DNA of 64,000 bases from Branchiostoma floridae (Eukaryota; Chordata; Leptocardii; Amphioxiformes; Branchiostomatidae): contig NW_023365698.1 of assembly GCF_000003815.2 (NCBI RefSeq), positions 1-64,000 of the forward strand, in the 5' to 3' direction. Below the pieces are notes generated by a model. It saw only the letters and a list, made by a program, of their open reading frames with translations, searched no databases and had not been told where the DNA came from. Of the stretch, positions 1-11,479 are shown one piece after another. Numbering within the stretch: position 1 is the first letter of the stretch; each line of letters opens with the position of its first letter. The position numbers and the translations under genes are program-made.

Positions 1-779
1 TGTGCAATAATACTAATGCATAGTGTTTGTATTCCATGACATTTGAATAAAAATTTGGCCCCACTACACAGTGTGTGTTAGAGTTTTATTTTGTACTTTC
101 TTTACAGTGTCAGTAATGTTACATAAAAAAACCGACAAAGCATTACCTAAATACAGCCACTTAATTACCGAATCCTGCTACCTGGATCTAAAAACCTGCA
201 TCACATGACAGCAACAGAAGGTTTGGATGAAAGTAGCTGGTAATCACTTACGTTATTATCAAGTAACCAGTTCAAGAATTGAAATATTGAAGCAGTTCTG
301 TATGCTGCACAAGCACAAGTAGGTCATACTGTAGTATTGGTTTGTTGCTGGCTAGCAGGTTCTTGTTAGCGAGAAGTGAGAAACCATTGACTTGAGACCG
401 GTCATCATAAGGATCATAAAAATCATGCTCTCATGGGTCAAAAGCGTGGCCTAGCGATGGTTACTAGAACTGCAATCGCTTTGCGCCAGCTGGCATCATG
501 TTGCAAACCATTATCATATAGCACCTTCAACACCTGGGAAAAGCCTTTAAGCTGGACGGACTTCTCACAGAGAGCAATAGTGTGATGTTCTCTACATCTC
601 CGGGCGGTGTCACGGAATCGCGGGGTCCATATATGGCGAGGCCGTGGGTTATTTCCCTCTCTCTGCTCTATGGTCATAACTTTACATGTCAGAGATGAGA
701 ATATATCAGTCACAGAAACTATTTAAAATATCTAAACATATGAAATTCCGCAGCATAAGAATCATTGGATTTTGTATCA
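1..779. other. No gene recognised; repeat-derived DNA
   Basis: I see no coding region here. Positions about 424-480 carry one copy of a roughly 50-bp motif (a CAAAAGCGT core followed by TAGAACTGCAAT) that recurs in both orientations through this window, for example near 1590, 1860, 3420, 12850, 24010 and 60710. The rest has no structure I recognise. Confidence 0.4.
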
Positions 780-2031
780 TGTTTATTTTCAGTACCAAGG
801 ACAGGTATATTTATGTGAATAGTGTTCAGTAGTGAAAGTAAGGACAGGTGTGTTTGTGTAGATACTGTTCAGTACTAAGGACTCCATGTATGTTCGTGTT
901 GAACTTGTGTTTATTACCAAGGCCAGGTGTGTTTGTGTGGATAGTTTTCAGTACCAATGGTAGGTATGTTTGTGTGGATAGTGTTCAGTACCAAGGCCAG
1001 GTGTGTTTGTGTGGATAGTGTTCAGTACCAAGGATATGTGTGTTTGTGCGGGTGTTGTTCAGTACCAAGGATAGGTGTGTTTGTGTGGATAGTGTTCAGT
1101 ACCAAGGCCAGGTGTGTTTGTGCGGGTGTTGTTCAGTACCAAGGATATGTGTGTTTGTGCGGGTGTTGTTCAGTACCAAGGATAGGTGTGTTTGTATGGA
1201 CAGTGTTCAGTACCAAGGATAGGTGTGTTTGTATGAAGTGTTCAATACCAAGGGGAGGTGTGTTTGTGAGGATAGTGTTCAGTACCAAGGATAGGTGTGT
1301 TTGTGTGAACCGTGTTTTTAGTAAGGATAGGTGTGTTTTTTAGTTAGCGAGAGTTAGCGTATCTGTCTCTACCTTTCCGGTATAATCGCCCTTACTTTAG
1401 TGTAACACACCAGCTTGATGTGCGAGGAATTGGTGTCAGGAACTACAAACATGTCTTTTGCTTGTATGTGGACGGATATGAATAATTTGCTTGTATGTGG
1501 ACAGATATGAATAATATCAAAAGTAAGACACATACAAGCACAAAAACCTAGCTATTTGACAAGTCTGTTAGAGCATATTTGTGTTCATGGATAAAAAGCG
1601 TCACCTACCTCTACTTACTAGAACTGCAACTAGTAGTGGTAAGGTTTGAATGCACTTTAATGTGTACGTTTAGCGTTTTAGATGTATGCATATACCATAC
1701 CAATCACAGCAAACTCTTGTGGTGTGCCCACGCAACGTACACATAACGTTAAAAGACAACCTTATAGATTTATTTCAGCTGTAGTTTAGACTTTCAGTAC
1801 GATGATACCAACGCTAAATATTGACAGAACATAATTGCAGTTCCAGTAAGAATTTCCAGGGGACGCTTTTGACCCATGGACATAAAGGAGCTAGCTGAAA
1901 TTGTTTGTAAGCTCCTTACACTCTTTGCAAAAAAAATTGGAGATGAAACAACAATACCATTTCGGTCAGTTTTCCTCAAAGAAACAAGCAATATTTTCAT
2001 GGCAATGAGAATTATTCACAATTCAATCACG

Positions 2032-2063
<32 letters not shown>

Positions 2064-2172
2064 AACACACACACACAAACACACACACACCTTGATTGAT
2101 CATCAAACATGATGAGTATATTGTTTCTATCGTCTGTGTATGATATAGGTTTCTAGGGTGCTGCTTATGAAC
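780..2172 (+). repeat. Composite dispersed repeat with 37-bp minisatellite, copy 1
   Basis: Positions 780-1345 are a minisatellite of about 13 units of 36-38 bp, each containing GTTCAGTACCAAGGAYAGG and TGTGTTTGTGTGGA. A unique-looking body follows, then a CA microsatellite (2031-2092), then a tail with GATGAGTATATTGTTTCTAT. The same order (minisatellite, body, CA tract, tail) occurs at 11920-13210, so this is a dispersed element. The body holds the 50-bp GACGCTTTTGA motif in inverted orientations near 1590 and 1860. Open frames through the minisatellite are repeat artefacts. No transposase is visible, and the class is unknown to me. Confidence 0.75.
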
Positions 2173-2396
2173 AGCATAAGACACAGCAAGTAAATTTTAT
2201 GTATGACATCCGCCCGCTCATCAAATTTTGCCTGATTAAAAAGGAAAATGTCACTTTTACTACACCAGTTCATGTATTGAATACAGGGATGAAAGTCTTG
2301 TTGGCTGTGATACTATACTTTGTTCCTTTACGTAATATCCTTTTATTCAATAATGTTAATGGTGTCTATTTCGAAAATGTAGCCATCTTTTTTTTG

Positions 2397-3296
2397 TAAC
2401 ATCTATTGGCATAACACCACCAGTAATACTTATACCGCCAAATGACATAAACGATATATTTTCGGTGATCCACGGCGCAGCAACAGTAATTTCCGAGGTA
2501 TGCACACTTTAGACATCCACGTGTTTCACTCATTTTCAAAAAGGCTTCGATAACGATGCATTCGAAGACAACGAGGCCAAAAGTTTTCAGTTCATTTTCG
2601 GGGCAGGCGAGCTCGTCGTGGGACGAACACACTGTCACGTTCACCGCAGGATTTGTAGATGATAATCACACTTGCTCACGGCACAAGACGAGCATTATGT
2701 AACAGCAATCTTAAATTTCTGTTGTTGACCTACTCGTGTAAAAGTGTGAAGAACCGTTGCATTATCGCCCGGATCTACGGCTGAATGGGTCAAATTGAAC
2801 GTACGCCGCCATTTATTAATTTTCCGGCCATTTTAATACTACGCTAGCAGTAAAGTTTTACGTCATAAGGGTTGTGACGGACCAAAATCAAATGAAAGTT
2901 CTTGATAATATAAGTCCGCTTTCTCATGACTTTCTGTATGCTCATACAGGTTTATGTTTTATGCAATTTCTAACAGGAAATTTATTAAGGAAGGAACAAC
3001 TGAGGATGAATAAAGGTACATAGCGGCAGTTAATTGTGCCGTGTTTTTCCTGGCGGTATTATTTAACCCCCTCCCAACCACGCGCTCGTTCTCCGTGTAA
3101 TTCCGCGGTGTGTAACGATTATGATATTACGTTTTTAGCACGACAAGAGAGTCAAAAAAAGATGCCGAAAACAAGTGGCAACGGTAAGCTTTACCAGCAA
3201 CATGTAACTGGAGAAAATGAGGCGTTGATCATTTGTCAAATTAGTATGGCTTGCGAACTCGCAGTAAACTTGGCGGTATTATGATAATAGATGTTA
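2397..3296 (-). mobile_element. 0.9-kb TA-flanked TIR element, copy 1
   Basis: The ends are inverted repeats beginning ACATCTATTGGCATAA on the left and ending TTATGATAATAGATGT on the right, each flanked by TA. Copies at 6494-7377 and 58274-59160 share these ends and the body. A TA duplication suggests a Tc1/mariner-like origin, but no transposase is seen. An open stretch on the minus strand (about 2500-2640) encodes CSSHDEL...LKTFGLVVFECIVI, and the same peptide can be read in the other copies. Confidence 0.75.
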
Positions 3297-5240
3297 CCCA
3301 TCTTGTTTCTATCGCGCTCACTATTTATGTATTCTGAAGGGATGTCATCTATACAATTTGTTATGGACCAGTACTTTTCAACAGGACGACATTTGCAGTT
3401 GTTGCTAACTTTGCTAGGTGACGCTTTTGACACATTAAGATGCAGGAGAAGGGGCCAGGTCGATGACATGCAGCGTCTTTAAAGCATAAAAGTTGTATTT
3501 CTAGTTAGAATTTCCAGGTAATGACTTTGATTCATCAACATCGCTATAGCAGAAGACCTTTTATTACTGATTGAACATGTTGTTTACACACAATCAAACG
3601 ATCTGTCCTTGGTGCTGAATGCTATTTAAGTATATAAGCAAACTACTACATGAATACAACATAAATACACAAAAACACACAAACGCACACGTATGTATTC
3701 ATATCTATCCTTGATCCATCCATGATTGAAGGAAACATTAATAGATGTTAAAATCATCACCTAATGAGAAGACTGTGTAATGAGAAAACCGTGTGATACC
3801 TTAGGTACAATATGACATATTCATTCTATGCTATTTCAAGGTGACATCATTTACTCGTTAAGAAATGCTACAATAGCTACCCAATGATTCATACAGTAGC
3901 TATCCAACCGTGAAACCGCCTGTCTGGATATCGATGTACCCTGCTTTCTCAACCGTCACCCTTAGTTCCTGGCCGCCCTGCTTATAAATATTAATGAGCT
4001 TACCCTTATATGCCCGAGATCACTTTTGAAAACTGAAAGGCCTATTCTCTGATTGGCTGACAGCTGGTTAGTGGCGACGCCCACAGGGACTAAGTTTGAC
4101 CGTTGAGAAAGCAGGCCTAGGGTTCATACAGACAGGCGGTTTCGCCGTTGGATGTCCAACGGCGTTTGATGTAAGAGTGATGTTTGATGTAAGAGGATGC
4201 GTGTATGATTTGGAAAAGGTCCAGTTCAACCATTAGGTGACGTCATGAAGTTCCTCCATATACGGCTCTGTCGCGCACAACGGATAAGAGGTCTCTGTAT
4301 TGGAGACCAACATCCTCCTTGGCAAAATTTGTCGGCTACAGCATGCATGTACATAATGCTGCACTTTCATAGTTCTAAAGAAGTTCCGACAAGGTCAAGG
4401 CAAGACCTGCGCACACTAAACATTCACCAGGATTAGGATATCTTACTCTCCAAGAAGAGGTTAGGCTTCGGCTGTTCTTTTTAATGTTTTTTAGACGTTT
4501 TTATAGGACTGTCTATTTTGTATTGGCTGGCGGACTTCAAGAAACAATACAAAAGAAAGCCCGATAAAAACCACTAAAAACGTTAAAAAAAGCCGGAGCC
4601 TAACCTCTGCTTGGAGGGTAAGCATATCTGGAATGGCTTCAGAAACGTTTTTTTCTTTGACTTTAAAGTGTGACTGCACATGCCCATCTGATCCTGGTCT
4701 TCTCATCTTGCTGAGAGTATAACATGATGTGCAATGTTAACGTTATGGTGTCGCCTTGGAGTTTATTCTTTAGGCGAGGGAGTTAGATGCATAGTTTGTG
4801 CTTTCAACTGTTTCCGAGTGACTCGTTGATTAGGGGAATCGTTTTAAAACTTAAATGTTGTCGAGGTTTTTTTTTAAGTAGTGTGCAATTGCAACTGAAA
4901 CTACCAAAAATCTGTTCATGTTAACGTTACGAGTTCTTTTCCTGTTTTGCAGAAACAAAATTAATGAACATGTTTGGATTTATAATATCCTGAAAAAGTT
5001 TTTTCGGCACCCCACAGATAACGTTATACATGTCAGTATCAGAAGCGCGTGTCGACAACTACTTTCACCGCTGCATCATGATCAAAGAAGTTACCAGGGA
5101 CCACAAACCTAGATTTATTGGATTAGTGTATAGATCATACACACATAATCATACATCTGCATACTCTTATGGTATGGACACTGTTAGATACTGCTACAGT
5201 ACTGACTGAAATATTGATGGGGTGCTTTCGATACACACAG
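3297..5240 (+). repeat. 2-kb dispersed repeat, copy 1
   Basis: This is collinear with 23885-25860 in blocks. Examples are 3340-3480 with 23930-24075, 3540-3700 with 24120-24270, 4190-4290 with 24670-24780, 4600-4860 with 25120-25370, and 5030-5230 with 25670-25830. Both copies contain GCTAGGTGACGCTTTTGA near their start. Copy 1 carries its own MITE (4443-4622). No protein is recognisable. Confidence 0.65.
4443..4622. mobile_element. 0.2-kb foldback MITE, copy 1
   Basis: The inverted arms of about 70 bp start CTCCAAG and contain GAGGTTAGGCTTCGGCTG on the left; the right arm contains CCGGAGCCTAACCTC. Related copies lie at 24786-24957 and 35073-35276. ATATCT on both sides may be a target duplication. 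This copy interrupts the 2-kb repeat at a point where copy 2 (near 25117) is uninterrupted. Confidence 0.8.
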
Positions 5241-5404
5241 TTTTAGCTGAAACTATTAAATGCATTCTCTTGGCTCTCTCTCTCCATATGAAACGGGTCT
5301 GCGATAGGTACGGTGTACCGGTACAAAACTTTTTTTTTTTATTGTACCGGTCCGGAAAAACCGGACCTGAAAAAAATCGGTCGACCGGATGTTGAACCTA
5401 TTGG

Positions 5405-6493
5405 AAACTAGAGTTCGGCGACCTCATACCTCCATGAAAATTAAGAGCTTTCGTAAATTTCATGCAATTGACTAACACATTAACATAATTTATGCATGGT
5501 GTTGTTAATCATTGACTGCATACAAATGTCACAATTATAAAATTCCAATTATTAATCAAAAGGTGGTTTAGCAATTTTCACATAAATTATGCAAATAAGT
5601 TCCTCATTACCATATTTGGTGTCTGCTTATATTCCACCTATCATAATTAACATGCGTTACATGTATTGAGGTCCAGTTATTGAAAACAATGGAACTATAC
5701 AATTTCCTCATTAATTATGCAAATTTAGTCCTCATTTGCATAACATGCATATCATTATGAACATCTTTGCCCAAGCTACCTGCATGCCTAAAATGATGCC
5801 AATCCGTCGTTCCTTTCTGCAGTTATCCTCTTTGGAGTGTCTTGACAAAAATGCCCCTGCAGTTCCACAATTAAATGTTAGGGGGCTGAAACTTGCCCCA
5901 ACTTGTCATGGCACTAAAAGCTATCTACCACCTAAATGTCAAGACCATAGCATGTCTGAAACAAGAGATACATTGAAAAAACTGCTATTATAGAATATTC
6001 TCATTAATTATGCAAATGTACTCCTAATTTACATAATTAGTATCTTATCGTGTACAACATTGTCTAAGGTACCTACATACCAAAAATCATGAAAATCCGT
6101 CGTTCCCTTCTTGAGTTATCCTCTTCAGAAGTTTTTGACAAAAATGCCCCTGCTATCCCAAAACTAGACGCTAGGGGGGCCAAACTTATGTCATTTTTTT
6201 CTGAGCACAAGAGCTATCTAACACTCAAAAATCGTGACCATAGCATGTTCAGAACACCGAGATAGCAAAACCGGAAGTTGCGCTGCAGTACCAATGGGAG
6301 CCGCTAGGGGGCCCAAAATCTAATCATTTCCAGCTTTCATCACACACTACCAACACACCAAGTATGAAATCAATCCACCCAGCCGTTCTTGAGTTATCTT
6401 GTTTACACACACACACACAAACACACAGACAGACACACAAACGCAGGGTAAAATATAACCTCCATGACATTTCATGGAGGTAATTAAACAGAT
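5405..6493 (+). repeat. Inserted repeat with CCTCCATGAAA ends and GGGGGCCCAAA modules
   Basis: The segment begins near CCTCCATGAAA and ends CCTCCATGACATTTCATGG before 6482. It contains repeated modules of the form CTAGGGGGCCCAAA...CCGTCGTTCC...GAGTTATC. Related modules occur at 13240-13565, 36100-36385 and, tandemly, at 19640-20340. A short CA tract lies at 6403-6440. No coding capacity is convincing; class unknown. Confidence 0.55.
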
Positions 6494-7377
6494 TAACATG
6501 CATTGGCATAATACTGGCAGTAAAACTTATACCGGCCGATCAAAAATAATGGAATTTAAAGAGATCTACACATGCAACAATAGTTATTTCTGAGGTGTGC
6601 ACACTTCAGACATCTAGGTGTCCAATACATTGTACATCATCTACAAAGCATCGATAACAATGCATTCGAAGACAACAAGGCCAAAAGTTTTCAGTATCTT
6701 TTTCGGGACAGGCAGCTCGTCGTGGGACGAACATTCATTGCCAGATTTGTAGATCATAATTACACATGCTCACGGCACAAGAAGAACATGATTCAACAGC
6801 AATCTTGAATTTCTGTTGGTGACCTACAACTCATGTAAAAGTGTGAAGAACTGTTGCATTATCGCCCGAATCTACGGCTGAATGGGCAAAATTGAACGTA
6901 CGCAGCCATTTTCCCGCCATTTTTATATCTACGCTAACAGTAAAGTGTTACGTCACAGCGGTTGTGAGAGACAAAAGTTAAATGAACATTCTTGACAGTA
7001 TACGTCCGTTTTCTCATGACATTTTGTATGCTCATGCAGGTTTATGTTTTATGCATTTACTAACAGAAAAGGAAGGAACATGGAGGATGTATAAAGGTAC
7101 CTAGCGACAGTTAATTGTGCCGTGTTTTTTCCGGCAGGTATCTTGTACCCCCTCCCAACCACGCGCCCGTTCGCCGTGTAATTCCGCGGCGTGTTACAAT
7201 TACGATATTATGTTTTTAGCAGGATAAGAGAGACAAAATAATATACACAGAAGAAGTGGCAAAGGTAAGCTGTAACAGCAACATGTAACTGGAGAAAATG
7301 ATGCGTTGATCATTTGTCAAATTAGCATTGCTTGAGAAATTGCAGTAAACCGGCCGGTATTATGCCAATGGATGTTA
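6494..7377 (-). mobile_element. 0.9-kb TA-flanked TIR element, copy 2
   Basis: The left end is TA then ACATGCATTGGCATAATACT. The right end is CGGTATTATGCCAATGGATG then TTA. The body matches copies 1 and 3 throughout, including the CCGCGGYGTGTTACAATTAC block. It sits inside the split hAT-like element, next to the 5405-6493 repeat. Confidence 0.8.
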
Positions 7378-8012
7378 TATGAACAGGAATTCACGCGTTT
7401 TGGTGGCTTACCGGTCGACGAAAATAATGAGCGAAGCAGAGTAGAGATTATAGTCATTTCTACAAAGGTTTCCAGTCAATCGTACAGAGGCATTTAGTCT
7501 TGCAGGATGTTAGAACGCCAGTGGGAGTCAAATACTCCACAAAACATACTCTTTGTAACGAAATGTTCATTGTTTTAAGTATCGTCCATTCACATGCTTT
7601 CATATACTGAATCATGTCCAGGTTCAGGTCCGGACCTGGACCTGATCCTTTGGACCTGAACTGGACCTGGACCTGAATTTTCTGTACCGGAACCCACCCC
7701 TATCTGTGGGTGCCCCACTGCAAAAAACTGTGCAATGCGTTTTGAAGCAGCCTGTGTTACTCTTGAAGTCCGTTTCCCTCGGCTTTGTTGGAACAGTGGC
7801 GTCCATGATGTTTGACACTGAACTTTGAACAGTTCTATAGCTCATGGCTATTGAACTCATACGGCAGATCGCATATCACTGTTGGACGCCACTCTTCCAG
7901 TCGGGATCACGAGACGCGGTCTTGTTGAACCTGTTCTTCAACACGGCAGGTAGATCTTAGAGCTCAGTGTGTTTTCTGTGAATGATTCCCTTGTTTTTCT
8001 CCTCCTGGATTT

Positions 8013-8110
8013 GATTTGATTTATTCGGCTGTAAAGAGAGAAATACGGCCAGGGCTACCCAACTAGCCGGAGGCTATTATCACAACTGATGCCGGGTCTC
8101 GTGTGAACCA
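8013..8110 (-). mobile_element. Retroelement 3' end fragment, minus strand
   Basis: Read on the minus strand this gives GTAGCCCTGGCCGTATTTCT and ends with GAATAAATCAAATCAAATCC. A short polyadenylation-like signal with a repeated tail is typical of non-LTR retrotransposon 3' termini. The inserted length beyond the terminus is unclear. Confidence 0.4.
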
Positions 8111-8599
8111 TGATCAGCAAACAGAAGAACCAGTCTAGGTTGATTTTGTCTGTGTTTTGCGGCCTTTTCTGTGTCGCGCGTTTTCTTAAGGCCATCATCC
8201 CACAGTAAAGTATGCATCACCAGCAGTCTGAAAAACACAGAAAGGGCCGCAAAATACCGACAAACACTTGAACCCCAACTTTATCGTCTGCTTGCAGATT
8301 AGGGGATCCTTTGGACCGCTGGGTGCACTAAACACTTGCAAGCTGACGTTTCGGGTCTATCGTACTCCTTTCAAGTGTTACTTTTCGATATACACCCCAA
8401 ATCTCATCTTGTATGTTTGGCGACTGACGCAAAGATGTTGTACGTGACTTTTTCCTAGCATATCTTAGTGGAGAAAGTCGTGTTAGCAGACCAAAGTTCA
8501 AAACGTGCACGTGACCATCGTGTGACCCGTACGTACCAGCCAGACAATAACAACGAGATATAACAAAGCTGTAGAAAAACGTTCTGTTGGGGAGAAGTC

Positions 8600-9075
8600 A
8601 TTGGCAGGAAGATCAGACTACCCTAAGTGCGTTTCTCAATCTAATCCTTCCAAAAACACGGTTACAATACAAGAAGAAGTCTCTCTCATTCTCTGGCGTA
8701 GCCTTGTGGAACTCGCTACCTGCACACTTAGAGCAGTATCATCAATCTCAACTTTCAAAACCATCTACACAACACACATGGTCTGAACTGTAATCCGTTA
8801 TGTTTGTTTTCTGTTCACATTGGTATGCAAATTTCCATTTCTTATCTAATATCATTTATTATTATAAGATTAACGTTGTACAATTGATTTGGCCTTTTTT
8901 GTCTTAGTTCACTTGCGTTATTATTTGCCCATTCTTGTTGTGTTACCATTTATTTGATTTTATATTTATATCATAGATTATTGTTATGTATGTACGGGGA
9001 TTCCCCCCAGGGATCTTTGAAAAACGCCGGCCAGGCGACCCCTGGATAGATAAAAATAAAGAAACAAACAAAAGT
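8600..9075 (+). mobile_element. Non-LTR retrotransposon 3' end, copy A
   Basis: Frame fragments (8640-8790) encode TRLQYKKKSLSFSGVALWNSL and a tail with STFKTIYTT, a pattern typical of the end of CR1/L2-type reverse transcriptase proteins. The 3' terminus reads CCCCTGGATAGATAAAAATA then AAGAAACAAACAAA, a microsatellite-like tail. The copy at 15425-16016 is the same family. It is truncated at the 5' side and dead. Confidence 0.75.
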
Positions 9076-9331
9076 CTGCAAATATGGGTTGTCATTTTGA
9101 CTGTCCCATTTATTTACACACCGCGGTAGCCTTTCCCTGCCTTTGTATGATAGCTAATGGGTGAATAAAGTATTCAGTATCCGTTTCGATATGGCGTCGC
9201 CGGAACCGATTCAACAATGGTTATACGCATGTGTATTATATATCTTCAGTCAAGTCCACACAGGAAAGTTAAAAAATGATTTAGGCAAGTAATAAAACTA
9301 TTGTGATGTTTTCTTGTTTATTTCAGAAACC

Positions 9332-10153
9332 ATGGCAACCAGCACAAACACACGAAAGCCCGTTGCCCTGGTAACGGGAGGCGGGAGCGGTATCGGTCGT
9401 GCCACGGCGGTCAGGTTTGCTGAGCTCGGGTACAGCTGTGTGGTGGCTGATATCGACGAGCAGAGCGCCAAGGAGACACTGGGCATGCTCCAAACTCCGG
9501 GCATCGCCGTGCAGGTGGACGTTACCATGGCGACAAGCGTGGAAGCCATGGTAACCGCGGCGGTTCAGCGCTTCGGGCGGATCGACTGCGCCTTTAACGG
9601 TGCCGGGACTGAGGGATCGTACGCCAAAATTGTGGATTACCCAGAAGAGGAGTATGACCGCGTTATGGGCGTGAACGCCAAGGGCGTGTGGTTGTGTCTG
9701 AAATACGAGATCGCCCAGATGCTGCAGCAGGAGCCCGTCGTGAGCGACCCGGCTAGATGGGCCGACAAGCCGGACGTGTGCCGCTTCCGCGGGGTGCGGG
9801 GCAGCATCGTCAGCGCCAGCAGCGTGAACGGTCTGAGGGGTGTTCAGTGCCTCAGCCCCTACTGCGCGTCAAAGTGGGCCATTCTGGGGATCACCGAGAC
9901 AGCCGCAGTGGAGTACGCCAAGGACGGGATACGTGTGAACGCCGTCTGTCCAGCGGGGACCGCTACTCCCATGCTGGATCGATTCTGCGAAATGTTGCCA
10001 CTACACCTTCGCGGGCGAGAAGGTCCAAAGGGGTATCCACTCGGTCGCGTAGCGGCGCCCGAGGAGATTGCAGAGGCCGTGTGCTGGCTGTGCAGCGACG
10101 CCTGTCCGTTCACTACAGGAGAGCACCTGAAAATTCTTGGGGGTCGGATGTGA
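9332..10153 (+). CDS. Short-chain dehydrogenase/reductase (SDR), intronless CDS
   Basis: A 273-residue classical SDR, the usual length for the family, that should oxidise or reduce an alcohol/ketone with NAD(P)(H). Visible motifs are the Rossmann glycine motif TGGGSGIG (residues 15-22), acidic D40/D42 after beta-2 (favouring NAD(H)), NGAG (89-92, usually NNAG), N115, S163/S164, and the catalytic pair Y177 and K181 in YCASK. Residues about 135-155 form an extra loop before the catalytic Ser strand. The start is the ATG in ACCATGG, a strong Kozak context. It follows a TTTATTTCAG that could be a splice acceptor, so an upstream non-coding exon is likely. The CDS has no intron and is far more GC-rich than the surrounding repeats. 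Substrate unknown; cytosolic, since no signal peptide is seen. Confidence 0.92.
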   Translation: MATSTNTRKPVALVTGGGSGIGRATAVRFAELGYSCVVADIDEQSAKETLGMLQTPGIAVQVDVTMATSVEAMVTAAVQRFGRIDCAFNGAGTEGSYAKIVDYPEEEYDRVMGVNAKGVWLCLKYEIAQMLQQEPVVSDPARWADKPDVCRFRGVRGSIVSASSVNGLRGVQCLSPYCASKWAILGITETAAVEYAKDGIRVNAVCPAGTATPMLDRFCEMLPLHLRGREGPKGYPLGRVAAPEEIAEAVCWLCSDACPFTTGEHLKILGGRM

Positions 10154-10227
10154 AGGCTGCTATAAAGCTGAGTAACACAGGAAAATCGCCTTTACATCAC
10201 GCCTTTATATGACACTGTATGTGAATC

Positions 10228-10233
10228 AATAAA
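10228..10233 (+). terminator. Polyadenylation signal AATAAA of the SDR gene
   Basis: AATAAA lies 75 bp after the SDR stop codon on the same strand, which fits a short 3' UTR. Confidence 0.6.
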
Positions 10234-10298
10234 AGTTTACGTAACATACGTTAGATTTCATTATACTTCGTGAAATTACTATCATAATACTGAAATGC

Positions 10299-10390
10299 GT
10301 CTCTGTGTGTGTCTGTTTCTGTCTGTGTGTATGTGTGTGTGTATGTGTGTGTGTGTGCGTGTGCGTGTGTGTGTGTGTGTGCGTGTGTAT
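10299..10390. repeat. TG/CG microsatellite
   Basis: Nearly pure TG dinucleotide repeats with CG interruptions. Confidence 0.9.
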
Positions 10391-10734
10391 GATAAGCGCA
10401 ACCTCACAGCTTGGCCATCTGGATCAAAGGTGCTTGGCAGTCGGTATCGGTATCGGTTGAGTGACGGGGGGTTGAATCTAATGTAAATGGCCTCTAGGTA
10501 CGCGCTTTATTTTGTGCACGGATATATGGTCTTAGTCATCATCATCATCCAGGCGTGCTGGTTGCACGGATGGACATGACTCTCTTCCTCCATCCTTCCC
10601 TATCCTCCATAGCCTTGGGCAGTTATTCAGCCGAGCAGCCAGAATCATCACAAATTTGATGTACATATGTTTTGTGTGGTCTACCTCTACTTGCACACCC
10701 CGACCAATCGAATGGGGACATCCCTCGCGAATGT

Positions 10735-10875
10735 GCACACTCCTCTAGAAAAGGGGACACTTCTCGACTTTCGAGGGGACGCTCCTCTTGGAAAGGGGAT
10801 GTGCCTCCCTTTATTAGGGGACGCTCCTCCGGAAATGGTATGTTTACCGGGCATAGGGGGCGTCCCTCCAACACC
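10735..10875. repeat. Short tandem repeat of GGGGACGCTCCTC units
   Basis: About four degenerate units of roughly 30 bp, each with GGGGAC, CTCCTC and GGAAAGGGG. Open frames on both strands here come from the repeat. Confidence 0.6.
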
Positions 10876-11049
10876 CCCGCCGGCCCGCGGAATCGGTCGC
10901 TAACCCGACAAATCCCTTTCTAGTTCATCTAAATCACAACATCCAAAACTTTAACCCCGCCAGTGCTCTCCCGTCACACCTCGCAAGGTAGTGATAGTTT
11001 TTGATTCAAAATTGAGACATGTTGGAAATAAAGCCGCCCGCGCGGCAGA

Positions 11050-11445
11050 ACATCACTTTTCTTCATTGTTTTAATTCTGTAACCTGAACAAGATCGAAGA
11101 TGAATCTCACTTTCTATTAGATTGTAGTTCATATAGTAACGATAGAAGTATTCTTTTTAGCCATATTATAGGAAGGTTCCCTCGCTTTGAATATATGTCT
11201 AGTGTTGAAAAATTCATTTTTCTTATGAGCTTTGATCAAACGACATTATACAATCACATCTCAAGCTACATATTTAACATAACTAAGAAACGAGAAGAAG
11301 CCGAACAAATGTATTAGAATAGTTTTAGAACTTATGTTTTAGATTAGTCTTAGAAACCATGTTTACTGCATTACTACCCTTTGTATCTATATGCCTGTAC
11401 TTAGCCCGATAGGGCATGAATGTGCAATAAAGGCTATTACTTTAA
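11050..11445 (+). mobile_element. Non-LTR retrotransposon 3' end (RT C-terminus)
   Basis: The plus strand encodes NKIEDESHFLLDCSSYSND followed by residues ending REEAEQMY and a stop (about 11090-11318). This resembles the C-terminal zinc-binding tail of reverse transcriptases, which usually carries an E-D-E-x-H-F-L-x-x-C pattern. The terminus reads TTAGCCCGATAGGGCATGAA then GTGCAATAAAGG. The minus-strand fragment at 33366-33725 has the same terminus. Confidence 0.7.
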
Positions 11446-11479
11446 TGGCGGCGTATCGCACGTCCGGCAAGCACAACAT

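Larger units (their letters stand above)
5305..7702. mobile_element. hAT-like element split by nested insertions
   Basis: Left-end sequence (5305-5404) has the family body with ACCGGTCCGGAAAAACCGGA. It stops after CTATTGGAAA and resumes at 7378 with TGAACAGGAATTC, ending with the family terminus ACCCACCCCTA at 7702. The intact relative at 45849-46309 reads straight through this junction, so 5405-7377 is later insertion. The left terminus is degraded and no clean 8-bp duplication remains. Confidence 0.65.

Noticed and set aside
957-1343. Cys-rich 128-residue open frame
   Set aside because: It is the translation of the 37-bp minisatellite; periodicity alone explains the Cys/Val pattern.
9757-10212. 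151-residue frame overlapping the SDR
   Set aside because: Shadow frame of the GC-rich SDR CDS with no domain.
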